The position numbers were made by a program, and so were the translations under genes. From contig CAYQQJ010000017.1 in assembly GCA_964419935.1 (NCBI GenBank), positions 18,971 to 82,970 on the forward strand: a DNA stretch of 64,000 nt. The letters run 5' to 3'. This document shows, in pieces, positions 53,581 to 62,641 of this stretch. The notes beneath the pieces are model-generated. The model saw only the letters and a list, made by a program, of their open reading frames with translations. It searched no databases and had not been told where the DNA came from. Within the stretch, counting starts at the first letter, position 1, and each line of letters begins with the position of its first letter. This stretch comes from CAYQQJ01 sp964419935. GTDB taxonomy: Bacteria; Pseudomonadota; Gammaproteobacteria; Pseudomonadales; Cellvibrionaceae.

Positions 53581-55842
53581 GTGACTAAACCACAACCTCC
53601 TTTTAATAAGCTCGTCGTGATTGGCCTGGGTTTGATCGGTGGCAGCCTTGCTGCCGCCTGTAAAACCCGCGGCTTGTGTCAGCAGGTGTTGGGCGTGGCA
53701 CGACGGCCGGAAACCGGCAAACGGGCGCTTGAACTGGGTGTGGTTGATCAGGCATTTACGTCAGTGGCGGAACTGGCCGGGCAGGTAACCCTGGGTGAGG
53801 GCGACATTATTTTTGTTGCCGTGCCCACACTTTCGCTGAGGCCGGTGCTGCAAGATATCAAACAACTCATATCACCCGCCGTGACCGTTACCGACGGCGC
53901 CAGTGTCAAAGGCAGCGTGCTGGCGGATGTAAAGGCAGTTTACGGTGAAGCTCCTGCACAAGTTGTGCTTGGCCACCCCATCGCCGGGTCCGAGCGCAGC
54001 GGTGTTGACGCAGCCAACAGTGATCTTTACGAAAACCACCGGGTTATTTTGACGCCGGTGGAGAGTACTGGTGTTGAACATGTTCAGCGGGTACAGTCGC
54101 TTTGGCAGCATGTGGGGGCGGAAGTCATCCAAATGGACGTGGCCGAGCACGATGAAGTGCTGGCCTGCACCAGCCATTTGCCACACGCCATTGCGTTTTC
54201 ACTGGTGGATACACTCGCCCACGACAGCAAAAATACCAATATTTTTCGCTATGCCGCCGGCGGCTTTCGGGATTTCACCCGGATCGCGTCCAGTGACGCG
54301 GTTATGTGGCACGACATCATGTTGGCCAACAAAGGTGCTGTGCTCAGTGCCATCGATCTATTTTTGGCAAACCTGGCCAAGCTGCGCAGTGCAGTTGAAC
54401 AGGAAGACAGTCACGAGTTGCTGGGGGTTTTTACCCGCGCCAAGGCCGCTCGAGACCATTTCACCACAATGTTAGCGAAGCAGGCGTACCTACCCAAAAT
54501 GGAAAACTCCCTCGTGCAATACCGCGTATCCCCCGGTGGCAAAATGTCCGGCCAAATTCGAGTGCCCGGCGATAAATCCATCTCTCATCGCTCAATTATG
54601 CTCGGCTCCCTGGCCGAAGGCGTGACTGAAGTGGAGGGCTTTTTGGAAGGAGAGGACGCACTGGCGACTTTGCAAGCCTTTCGGGACATGGGTGTGGTTA
54701 TCGAAGGCCCCCAGGACGGGCGCGTGACGATTCATGGCGTGGGTTTACATGGTTTGCAAGCGCCGACGGGTACGCTCTACGTCGGTAACTCCGGCACTTC
54801 CATGCGGTTGCTGGCCGGCATACTGGCAGGCCAGCAGTTCGTATCGGAGCTGACTGGCGACGTGTCACTGGCCAAGCGACCCATGAACCGCGTTGCCGCA
54901 CCCTTGAGAGAGATGGGTGCCGTTGTGGAAACCGCGGAAGATGGTCGGCCGCCACTGCGCATTAATGGCGGCAGCAAACTCCGCGGTATTGATTACGCCA
55001 TGCCAATGGCAAGTGCTCAGGTGAAGTCCTGCCTGCTATTGGCCGGTCTCTATGCCCAGGGCGAAACCTCGGTGACGGAACCTGCACCAACTCGAGATCA
55101 CACCGAGCGCATGCTGCAGGGCTTTGGTTATCCGGTGCAGCGCAATGGCAGCACTGTGACGGTGGCGCCCGGTGGCAAGCTCACGGGCGCACGTATTGAT
55201 ATCCCGGCGGATATTTCCTCCGCCACGTTTTTTATGGTGGCTGCTGCCATTGCACCGGGTTCGGACATTACCTTGACCCACGTGGGCGTCAACCCAACCC
55301 GCGTTGGTGTCATCAATATTCTGCAGCAAATGGGCGCCGACCTGACCCTGAGTAACCAGCGCGAAGTGGGCGGCGAGCCGGTTGCCGACATCCGCATTCG
55401 CTACGCGCCCCTGCACGGTATTCAAATTCCGGAAGACCAGGTACCACTCGCAATTGATGAATTCCCCGCACTGTTTGTGGCCGCAGCCTGTGCCGAAGGC
55501 ACCACAATCTTGACTGGTGCCGAAGAGCTGCGTGTCAAGGAGAGCGACCGCATTCAGGTCATGGCGGACGGGCTGCAGATTCTTGGCGTTGATGCTCAGC
55601 CAACCGCCGACGGTATTGTGATCCAGGGCAAGGGGCAAGCTGGAAACAATAATGCTGTGTTCGGTGGCGGGAAGGTGGAAAGCCATGATGATCACCGTAT
55701 TGCCATGTCATTTACCGTTGCGGCGCTGCGTGCCAGTGACACTATTGTGGTGAACAATTGTGCCAATGTCGGTACCTCTTTCCCAAATTTTACGGAGCTC
55801 GCCAAAAATAGCGGCATAAGCTTAGAAATAATCCGTTCTTAA
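53581..55842 (+). CDS. tyrA-aroA: Fused prephenate dehydrogenase / EPSP synthase (TyrA-AroA)
   Basis: 753 aa, GTG start after AGGA. Residues 1-~305: TyrA with NAD site VIGLGLIGGSLAAA and GHPIAGSERSGV. From ~312: EPSP synthase with VPGDKSISHRSIMLGSLA, GNSGTSMRLLAG, and KESDRIQVMADGL. The fusion is the PA3164 type of Pseudomonas and joins shikimate flow to tyrosine synthesis. hisC, usually upstream, and cmk-rpsA, usually downstream, are missing from this locus. Confidence 0.95.
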   Translation: MTKPQPPFNKLVVIGLGLIGGSLAAACKTRGLCQQVLGVARRPETGKRALELGVVDQAFTSVAELAGQVTLGEGDIIFVAVPTLSLRPVLQDIKQLISPAVTVTDGASVKGSVLADVKAVYGEAPAQVVLGHPIAGSERSGVDAANSDLYENHRVILTPVESTGVEHVQRVQSLWQHVGAEVIQMDVAEHDEVLACTSHLPHAIAFSLVDTLAHDSKNTNIFRYAAGGFRDFTRIASSDAVMWHDIMLANKGAVLSAIDLFLANLAKLRSAVEQEDSHELLGVFTRAKAARDHFTTMLAKQAYLPKMENSLVQYRVSPGGKMSGQIRVPGDKSISHRSIMLGSLAEGVTEVEGFLEGEDALATLQAFRDMGVVIEGPQDGRVTIHGVGLHGLQAPTGTLYVGNSGTSMRLLAGILAGQQFVSELTGDVSLAKRPMNRVAAPLREMGAVVETAEDGRPPLRINGGSKLRGIDYAMPMASAQVKSCLLLAGLYAQGETSVTEPAPTRDHTERMLQGFGYPVQRNGSTVTVAPGGKLTGARIDIPADISSATFFMVAAAIAPGSDITLTHVGVNPTRVGVINILQQMGADLTLSNQREVGGEPVADIRIRYAPLHGIQIPEDQVPLAIDEFPALFVAAACAEGTTILTGAEELRVKESDRIQVMADGLQILGVDAQPTADGIVIQGKGQAGNNNAVFGGGKVESHDDHRIAMSFTVAALRASDTIVVNNCANVGTSFPNFTELAKNSGISLEIIRS

Positions 55843-55878
55843 CCTCCGGAACCGGGTCGTTTACAATTCGCACGCTTT

Positions 55879-56040
55879 GGCTAGGAGGCTGTCGGACTTA
55901 AGCGATCGTTGCGAGCAAGGTGAGCAACCGAGGACAGTTTTTTGCGCTTTTGAGGCACATAGTGGTGCTACGCAACGAGAAAGCGCGGAAAAATGGACCG
56001 GTTTCCCACCGGCGCAGTAGATCAGCCTTACGTTCGACAG
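55879..56040 (+). other. Structured non-coding segment before cysD
   Basis: The 230-base gap between aroA and cysD contains GGAGGCTGTCGGACTTAAG, a GTTGC..GCAAC hairpin (~55907-55927), and a long imperfect inverted pair (TTTTTTGCGCTTTT near 55938 with AAAGCGCGGAAAAA near 55980). It could be a repeat remnant or a leader RNA. An in-frame extension of cysD runs through it but is unlike CysD. Confidence 0.45.
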
Positions 56041-56072
56041 ACTCCATACAAGACATCTATAAGGCAGCTTCA

Positions 56073-56984
56073 ATGTCCACCGATTATTCAATGACTCACC
56101 TCAAGCAGCTTGAGGCTGAAAGCATCCATATCATTCGCGAAGTCGCCGCGGAATTCGATAATCCCGTTATGCTGTACTCAGTGGGAAAGGATTCCGCTGT
56201 CATGATGCATCTTGCCATGAAAGCCTTTGCGCCAGGCAAGCCGCCATTTCCGCTGATGCACGTGGACACCACCTGGAAGTTCAAGGAAATGATTCGATTC
56301 CGCGACCAGCGTCTTAAAGACCTGGGGTGGGACTTGATCGTCCATATTAATCAGGAAGGCGTGGAGATGGGTATCAGCCCGTTTGTCCACGGCAGTGCCA
56401 AGCACACGGACATCATGAAAACCCAGAGCCTGAAGCAGGCACTGGACAAGCACGGCTTCGATGCAGCATTCGGCGGCGCCCGTCGCGATGAAGAGAAATC
56501 CCGTGCGAAAGAGCGCGTTTATTCCTTCCGTGACAAAAAACACCGCTGGGACCCGAAAAACCAGCGCCCGGAACTGTGGAACCTGTACAACAGCCGCGTC
56601 GACAAAGGCGAAAGTATCCGTGTATTTCCACTGTCCAACTGGACCGAGCTGGACATCTGGCAATACATTCACCTGGAAAATATTCCCATTGTTCCCCTGT
56701 ACTTTGCCGCCAAGCGCCCCGTTGTCAAACGCAACGGCACGCTGATTATGGTGGACGACGAACGCTTGCCCCTGGAGCCCGGTGAAGTACCGGAACAAAA
56801 AATGGTGCGCTTTCGCACCCTCGGCTGTTACCCCCTTACCGGCGCCGTTGAATCCGAAGCCGCAACCCTTCCCGAAATCATCCAGGAAATGCTGCTCACA
56901 ACCACCTCCGAACGCCAAGGCCGCGTGATCGACCACGACAGTTCCGGGTCGATGGAAAAGAAAAAGCAGGAGGGGTATTTCTAA
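56073..56984 (+). CDS. cysD: Sulfate adenylyltransferase small subunit CysD
   Basis: 303 aa from the ATG at 56073 (MSTDYSMTHLKQLEAESIHI), with AAGG upstream. PP-loop MLYSVGKDSAVMMHLA and the family stretches GARRDEEKSRAKER and PLSNWTELDIWQYI are intact. With CysN forms APS from sulfate and ATP. Its stop codon lies in the heptad array that begins the cassette separating it from cysN. Confidence 0.95.
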   Translation: MSTDYSMTHLKQLEAESIHIIREVAAEFDNPVMLYSVGKDSAVMMHLAMKAFAPGKPPFPLMHVDTTWKFKEMIRFRDQRLKDLGWDLIVHINQEGVEMGISPFVHGSAKHTDIMKTQSLKQALDKHGFDAAFGGARRDEEKSRAKERVYSFRDKKHRWDPKNQRPELWNLYNSRVDKGESIRVFPLSNWTELDIWQYIHLENIPIVPLYFAAKRPVVKRNGTLIMVDDERLPLEPGEVPEQKMVRFRTLGCYPLTGAVESEAATLPEIIQEMLLTTTSERQGRVIDHDSSGSMEKKKQEGYF

Positions 56985-57496
56985 GCTTCAAGCCGCAAGC
57001 TGCAAGCTATAAGCCAAAAATTAAGCACAGGAGCTAAAGAAATGGATTTCGAGAAACTGGATGTATGGAAGCGGTCTTCGGAGTTGTGTGTAAATGTTAT
57101 TCGGCAGTTTGAACGGAGCAGCAATTATGGTTTTAGAGATCAGGTTTGTCGTTCAGCGTTATCTATACCCAGTAACATCGCTGAGGGAATGGAACGCGGG
57201 TTTCCAAAAGACAAGTGCAAGTTTTTGGGCTATGCCAAAGGATCTTGTGCGGAACTGCGGACGCAGCTTTATATAAGTTCGAAATTGGGTTATCTCACTA
57301 ATGAGGTGGCCAAAGCGAAAATTGATGAAACAAAAGAAATCTCAGCCATGCTCAATGGGCTGATGAAACGAATACTACACGACGCTGAGCAACATCAGCC
57401 TCAAACACGGAAAGAGTACTCACAGTAACCAATTGAAAGAACAAGTTCTCGCTACTTGGTTTTGCTTGTAGCTTGCAGCTTGCAGCTTGGAGCTTT
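56983..57496. repeat. Heptad-bracketed cassette between cysD and cysN
   Basis: Direct AAGCYKC units at 56983-57014 and reverse-complement units at 57464-57496 form an inverted pair around one small gene. Aligning one array with the reverse complement of the other gives ~22 of 26 matches. cysD and cysN are normally adjacent, so this looks like an inserted unit. Confidence 0.75.
57042..57428 (+). CDS. Four-helix-bundle protein (23S rRNA intervening-sequence / S23 family)
   Basis: 128 aa. Start MDFEKLDVWKRSSELCVNVIR with AGGAG upstream; the later FRDQVCRSALSIPSNIAEGMERG and helices to the end are the diagnostic pattern of the TIGR02436 four-helix-bundle family. Members are encoded in intervening sequences of 23S rRNA genes in Leptospira and others, and the DGR accessory protein Avd shares the fold. 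Function is unclear; they bind nucleic acid as pentamers in the Avd case. Here the gene is flanked by inverted heptads inside cysDN. No reverse transcriptase or rRNA is nearby. Confidence 0.85.
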   Translation: MDFEKLDVWKRSSELCVNVIRQFERSSNYGFRDQVCRSALSIPSNIAEGMERGFPKDKCKFLGYAKGSCAELRTQLYISSKLGYLTNEVAKAKIDETKEISAMLNGLMKRILHDAEQHQPQTRKEYSQ

Positions 57497-57501
57497 ATTT
57501 C

Positions 57502-58926
57502 ATGTCCCACCAATCCGACCTAATCGCCACCGACATCGACGCCTACCTCCAGCAACACGAACAAAAAGAGTTGCTGCGTTTTTTGACTTGCGGTTCGGTG
57601 GATGACGGCAAATCGACGTTGATTGGCCGCTTGCTGCATGATTCCAAAATGATTTATGAAGATCAATTGGAATCCATTCGCTCCGATAACGCCAAGCATG
57701 GCACCACCGGTGAAAAGCTGGATCTGGCATTGTTGGTTGACGGTCTGCAAGCGGAGCGGGAGCAGGGCATTACTATTGATGTGGCCTATCGCTATTTTTC
57801 CACCGCCAAGCGCAAATTCATTATTGCGGATACCCCGGGGCACGAGCAGTACACCCGCAACATGGCTACTGGTGCGTCCACCTGCGACCTCGCGATCATA
57901 TTGATCGATGCTCGCTATGGCGTGATGACCCAGACCCGCAGGCATTCATATATCGCGTCATTGTTGGGCATCAAGCATGTGATCATCGCGATTAATAAAA
58001 TGGATCTGGTGGATTTCAGTGAAGACGCGTTCAACAAGATCAAAGAAGACTATCTGACCTTCGCGCAGAAACTGAATCCGCAGAATTTCTTTTTTGTTCC
58101 AATCTCCGCGCTGGATGGCGACAACGTGGTTAATATCAGTGAGCGCTCCCCCTGGTACAAGGGGCGATCGCTCATGGAAATTCTGGAAAGCGTGGAAGTG
58201 GCGGCAAACCGCAATTTCACGGACTTTCGTTTCCCGGTACAGTACGTCAATCGCCCCAATCTCAATTTCCGTGGCTTTTGCGGAACCGTCGCTTCCGGTG
58301 TGGTTAAGCCCGGTGACAGAATTCGAGTATTGCCATCGGACAAAACCAGCAAGATCAAAGAAATTGTCACCTATGACGGCAACCTTGAACAGGCGTTTGT
58401 GGATCAGGCCGTCACTCTGCGACTGGAAGATGAGATCGACGTAAGCCGTGGCGACATGATCGTTCACGCGGATGCAGAGATCTCATTCTCCAATCATCTG
58501 AAAGCGCATTTAGTATGGATGTCCGAGTCCGCGATGCAGCCCAACCGCGAGTACCTGTTCAAGTTCGCCAGCAAGGTAACGCCGGGAGCCGTGGTCGCGA
58601 TTGATTACCGCGTGGACGTGAACACCCAGGAGCACATAACAGTCGATCAGATGGCACTAAACGATATTGCGCAGGTGGAAGTCAGCCTGGATCAACAGGT
58701 GGCAGTAGATCCTTATGCCCGCAACCGCGCGACCGGCGCGTTCATCATGATTGATCGTTTGAGTAACATCACCGTTGGCGCGGGCATGGTGGATGAAGTC
58801 ATGGAGCGAACCGCTGCGAGCGACACTGGTGCCAATATCAGCGATTTCGAAGTCGAGTTGAATGCCTTGATTCGCAAACACTTCCCGCACTGGGGAGCAA
58901 AGGATATCAAAGACTTACTTAAGTAA
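57502..58926 (+). CDS. cysN: Sulfate adenylyltransferase large subunit CysN
   Basis: 474 aa from the ATG at 57502; the TTG at 57487 lies in the heptad array. EF-Tu-like GTPase: P-loop GSVDDGKSTLIGRL, IADTPGHEQYTRNM, NKMD. GTP hydrolysis drives APS formation by CysD. No CysC (APS kinase) domain is fused, unlike pseudomonad CysNC, so the kinase must be elsewhere or APS is reduced directly. Confidence 0.95.
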   Translation: MSHQSDLIATDIDAYLQQHEQKELLRFLTCGSVDDGKSTLIGRLLHDSKMIYEDQLESIRSDNAKHGTTGEKLDLALLVDGLQAEREQGITIDVAYRYFSTAKRKFIIADTPGHEQYTRNMATGASTCDLAIILIDARYGVMTQTRRHSYIASLLGIKHVIIAINKMDLVDFSEDAFNKIKEDYLTFAQKLNPQNFFFVPISALDGDNVVNISERSPWYKGRSLMEILESVEVAANRNFTDFRFPVQYVNRPNLNFRGFCGTVASGVVKPGDRIRVLPSDKTSKIKEIVTYDGNLEQAFVDQAVTLRLEDEIDVSRGDMIVHADAEISFSNHLKAHLVWMSESAMQPNREYLFKFASKVTPGAVVAIDYRVDVNTQEHITVDQMALNDIAQVEVSLDQQVAVDPYARNRATGAFIMIDRLSNITVGAGMVDEVMERTAASDTGANISDFEVELNALIRKHFPHWGAKDIKDLLK

Positions 58927-59079
58927 AGAGTTCGGGCAGGGACGCCGAATGTCGACGACGATACCGCGCCTCTAACCCTATACCAACCTTACACTTGCTC
59001 TTACAAATCGGTTAGAGTACAACTGCGAATGACAGCGTTGTCACAACCTCAAAATCTCATATAAGAATAAGGCGGAATT

Positions 59080-60240
59080 ATGAAACGGCTAGTAGGTCCA
59101 GTTTTCGGCGTAATGCTTTGCTCATTGCTTTTAGTCACAGCCTGCGGTGGTGGCGGATCTTCAAATGACAGTGATGGGCCGGATCTGGGTGGTTCTAGTT
59201 CGACGAGCAGCTCCAGTAGTTCAAGTTCGAGTTCGAGTAGTTCAGGCACGGTTGCTACGGCGCCGAAAGTGGTGGGTTATATTCCATCTTACAAAGGCCT
59301 GACCGCCACGGTTGAGGCGGTGGATCTCTCGCAGTTAACCCATATCAATATTTCCTTCCTGAACCCGAATGCCGCGGGCGCTGTGACCGATGGCGACCTG
59401 ACGGTTTGTATGGAGGGAACAACCGGCGATAACGTGACCGGGACCGAAATTCGTGATCTGGTGGACACTGCTCATGCAGAGAATGTGAAAGTTCTGGTAT
59501 CCGTCGCGGGCGGCGTAATACCGCCTTGTTCCGGAAACTGGGAAACGTTGCTGAAACCGGAAAACCGGCAGACCGTGATCGATAATCTTGTTCAGTTTGT
59601 TGACGACTACGATATGGACGGGTTGGATATTGATATTGAAGGTGTACTGCTAACCGCTATCGACGACGCCGGTAACTATACGCCGTTTATCGCGGCATTA
59701 CGTGATGAAATGAATGAGCGCGATAAGCTGCTGACCGCCGCCACTGCTTCTTATGTTGGCGGTATGGTTCCTGTCTCGTCGGTTCCATACTTCGATTTTG
59801 TAACCATCATGTCTTATGACGCCATCGGGCCAGGCTGGGGACCGCCTGGTGTTGAACATTCGACCTATGTTCAGGCGGAGGCCGATGTCAGTCGATGGCA
59901 AGATCGCGGCCTGTCAAAAGAGCAGCTGGTACTGGGCGTGCCTTTTTATGGCTATGGCTTCGGTTCTTCTTATAAGAGCGACTATGCCTTTGCCGAAATT
60001 TTGGCGCAATTTGGTGAAGGCGCGGCCAATAAGGACCTTATCGGAGATGCCTGCAACGGGTGTGAATACATTACCTATAACGGACTGTCAACTATCAGGA
60101 AAAAGACGGAGCTGGCGTTACGGGAAGGGTCCGGCGTAATGATATGGGAACTTTCCCATGACGCTGCAGGAGAATTCAGCTTGCTGAATGCCATTGATGA
60201 ATTGGTGGATGCTGAAGTGGCCGCTGGGTCGACGGACTGA
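59080..60240 (+). CDS. Secreted GH18 lipoprotein with poly-serine linker
   Basis: 386 aa, good AAGGCGGA site. Lipoprotein signal with lipobox LVTAC (Cys22), a Gly/Asp/Ser stretch and a ~17-residue Ser run (39-55), then a glycoside hydrolase 18 barrel. The catalytic signature DGLDIDIE is intact with Glu187, and VTIMSYDA gives the substrate-binding Tyr. Chitinase or related N-acetylglucosamine-polymer hydrolase, attached to the outer membrane. Poly-serine linkers are a hallmark of Cellvibrio/Saccharophagus polysaccharide-degrading enzymes. No binding module is present. Confidence 0.85.
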   Translation: MKRLVGPVFGVMLCSLLLVTACGGGGSSNDSDGPDLGGSSSTSSSSSSSSSSSSSGTVATAPKVVGYIPSYKGLTATVEAVDLSQLTHINISFLNPNAAGAVTDGDLTVCMEGTTGDNVTGTEIRDLVDTAHAENVKVLVSVAGGVIPPCSGNWETLLKPENRQTVIDNLVQFVDDYDMDGLDIDIEGVLLTAIDDAGNYTPFIAALRDEMNERDKLLTAATASYVGGMVPVSSVPYFDFVTIMSYDAIGPGWGPPGVEHSTYVQAEADVSRWQDRGLSKEQLVLGVPFYGYGFGSSYKSDYAFAEILAQFGEGAANKDLIGDACNGCEYITYNGLSTIRKKTELALREGSGVMIWELSHDAAGEFSLLNAIDELVDAEVAAGSTD

Positions 60241-60291
60241 CAGCTGCTTGATCCAGTAGCTCAATGCAAACTCCGGCGCTGGTCTAAGTCG

Positions 60292-61098
60292 CTACAAAGG
60301 ATAATCCGTTGCGGCGGCCAGTTCCGGTAACGCGTCTTTATAGCTGCGACTTAGCCGGAGCCGTGTTCCTCCGGCTAAGAGTACAAAATAATCACCCTTT
60401 TGAAACGGCGATATTTCTTCAACAAAGTTGATGTTGACGATGGTGGAGCGGTGGATGCGCCGGAAATAATCCGGATTTAGCAGTTGCGTGAGCTTCTTCA
60501 TAGTGCAGCGCATAATGTGGGTTTCGCCATTGGCATGAATACACATGTAGTCTCCAGCAGCATCGATCCAGCCAATGTCCTCGACTATCACCTTGGTTTG
60601 AGGTTCACGACTTTCTATTATCAACTCATCTGGCCAGCCGGTTTGATTGGTCTCCATCTCGCTGATTGTTTTATCCTGCAGATCTGACGCGAGCTCTATC
60701 AAATCTTGCTTTGCAGTGGAGGGCCGACGGTCGTTATAGCTTTGCAATGCCGTTTCAATGCTTTGTTGCAGTCGTTCATCCGTGTAGGGTTTGACCAAGT
60801 AGTCGATAGCGCGAACTTCAAATGCCTTGATGGCAAACTGGTCATAAGCCGTCGCGAACACTACGATGGGCATGGCTTCAGCCTGCAATGCCTGAACAAC
60901 CTCGAACCCGTCCAGTCCAGGCATGACGATATCCAGAAAGATCAGATCCGGCTGTAGGCGGTTGGCCGCTTCGGCCGCCTGTAATCCATTTTCACAATCC
61001 GCAACAACCTCGATATTCGGATGATTCAGCAATTTCTGTTTGAGTTCAAGACGCAGCAGGGGCTCATCATCTGCAATTATGGTGCGTAGTTTAATCAT
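60292..61098 (-). CDS. LytTR-type response regulator
   Basis: 268 aa from the ATG at 61098, with GGAGATTCC upstream. Receiver domain (TIIADDEPLLRLEL, Asp in LIFLDIVMPGLDG, Lys in YLVKPYTDE), linker, and a C-terminal LytTR DNA-binding domain (VEDIGWIDAAGDYMCIH, FRRIHRSTIVNINFV). Overlaps the kinase gene by 8 bases, forming an operon with it. Confidence 0.9.
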   Translation of the reverse strand: MIKLRTIIADDEPLLRLELKQKLLNHPNIEVVADCENGLQAAEAANRLQPDLIFLDIVMPGLDGFEVVQALQAEAMPIVVFATAYDQFAIKAFEVRAIDYLVKPYTDERLQQSIETALQSYNDRRPSTAKQDLIELASDLQDKTISEMETNQTGWPDELIIESREPQTKVIVEDIGWIDAAGDYMCIHANGETHIMRCTMKKLTQLLNPDYFRRIHRSTIVNINFVEEISPFQKGDYFVLLAGGTRLRLSRSYKDALPELAAATDYPL

Positions 61099-62203
61099 CG
61101 GAATCTCCTCGCGTAAACGCCAGCGGAATTGATATGCGCACCTCAAAGCCATGAGATTCGACATCCAGAAGCTCCAGTGAATGCTTGTTGCCATATAAGC
61201 TGGTTAATCGTTCAGTGGTATTTCTAATGCCAATGCCGATGCCAACGCGGTGATCCTTTTTGTCGGGGGACTGTTGGCCTGGACCGTCATCCCGCACCGA
61301 CAATACCAAAGAATCCTTTGCGATGGCTGCGGCCACGATGATAGTGCCACCGGAAACGGACGGCGCAATCGCATGCTTGATAGAGTTTTCCACCAGCGGC
61401 TGCAACAACATGCTGGGGACACGACAATGGTAAGTTTCAGGTGGAATACAAAGCTGGTAATTGAGCCGGTTGGCGTAGCGAATCTTTTCAATATTGAAAT
61501 AGAGCTTGAGGACCTCCACTTCATCCTCAAGTGTATTGGCCAGTAGCGGGTCGCTGTCTAACGAGTAGCGCAGAAATTCGCTCAACTGCATGGTCATTTT
61601 TTTTGCGAGAACCGGCTGGCTGTCCGATATCAACGCGCAGACGTTGGCGAGGGTATTGAACAGGAAGTGAGGGTTGAGTTGGTAGCGCAGCATGCGCAAT
61701 TGCGACTCCTTGGCCGCCGCTTGCGCTGTTAACAGGGTTCTCTCGCGCTCTACCAACGTACTTCGATGTTTGAACCCATAATAAATGGCGAACCAGGCAG
61801 CGAGAACAGTCAGTGAATTCGGGTACCATTCTGCGGCGGCTTTCCAAAAATCCTTATAGTGAATATAGGGAAAGAATTCGTAATAGACTACCAGCTTCCC
61901 CAGCGTCCAGACTTCTGCCGCCAGTGCGACGGATAGAATGCTGATTGTCATGGCCAACCAGATGGGCTTATGCCATAGACGTCGTTGGACTTCCCTCAGG
62001 ACCAGACTCAGCGAAAATCCCAGCAGAGCCTCCCACGCATAGTAACCAGGCAGCAAGCCCCATGTGGTGGTGTGTTGATCCGTCGGCGTATAAGCGACGT
62101 GAATAAAGATTGGGTAGGCCAACCAGCCAATGATCTGCAGCCACCAAAACCGGGGCTCCGGCCAGGCTTTTATTTGCGTTTCGAATGACGCATGAGTCGC
62201 CAT
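61091..62203 (-). CDS. LytS/YehU-type sensor histidine kinase
   Basis: 370 aa from the ATG at 62203 (GGAG 7 bases upstream). Four or so membrane helices in the first ~150 residues, a short coiled coil, then the His_kinase domain with LRYQLNPHFLFNTLANVCALI and ATP-site motifs LVENSIKHA and GIGIGIRNTTERL. The input signal is unknown. Partner of the LytTR regulator; the divergent MFS gene is a plausible target. Confidence 0.9.
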   Translation of the reverse strand: MATHASFETQIKAWPEPRFWWLQIIGWLAYPIFIHVAYTPTDQHTTTWGLLPGYYAWEALLGFSLSLVLREVQRRLWHKPIWLAMTISILSVALAAEVWTLGKLVVYYEFFPYIHYKDFWKAAAEWYPNSLTVLAAWFAIYYGFKHRSTLVERERTLLTAQAAAKESQLRMLRYQLNPHFLFNTLANVCALISDSQPVLAKKMTMQLSEFLRYSLDSDPLLANTLEDEVEVLKLYFNIEKIRYANRLNYQLCIPPETYHCRVPSMLLQPLVENSIKHAIAPSVSGGTIIVAAAIAKDSLVLSVRDDGPGQQSPDKKDHRVGIGIGIRNTTERLTSLYGNKHSLELLDVESHGFEVRISIPLAFTRGDSDD

Positions 62204-62641
62204 ATTGTTTCTCCGAATGGAGTTCATTATTTTCTGGGACCCAACCGGGTTTTTAACTGGGCGTGCTTCTAATTGACCTCCGTGTGATTTATTGCTCGAT
62301 CCGTGATTGCATCACTTGCGGTAACACTGCGGCTGATGATGTTACTCAGTGTAGCATCTCGAGTGCTTTTTCAGCTCTTGCGTGCTTCAGACCGTTGATC
62401 TTTCATTCTATCCCAATGGCTGCCTCAATATAATGATCACCCGACGCCCAGCACTCAAGCCGACCATTGAAGACGGCACCAACGTCGGCCCGCGGCTCGC
62501 CACTGTGAAGGTAGAGCACCTCTTAGCCCAAGCAGCGGCTTTTAGAGCATGGACAGGGTTAGTTCACTGTCTCAACTATATTCCAGTCCCTGCAATGTGC
62601 GAAAATGGCGTCTTTCGCCCGAGACCGAACTGTTGGAGCCT
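62204..62641. other. Divergent region between kinase and MFS genes
   Basis: 438 bases, without a convincing gene. It contains several imperfect dyads (for example GATGATGTTACTCAGTG near 62335) that could be LytTR targets, but no clear paired LytTR boxes were identified. Confidence 0.45.

Noticed and set aside
55920..56072. N-terminal extension of CysD from the upstream in-frame start
   Set aside because: The extra 51 residues lie in structured non-coding DNA and are unlike CysD; the ATG at 56073 has an AAGG site and matches the family start.
57042..57428. Diversity-generating retroelement (the gene resembles Avd)
   Set aside because: No reverse transcriptase and no template/variable repeat pair in the neighbourhood.
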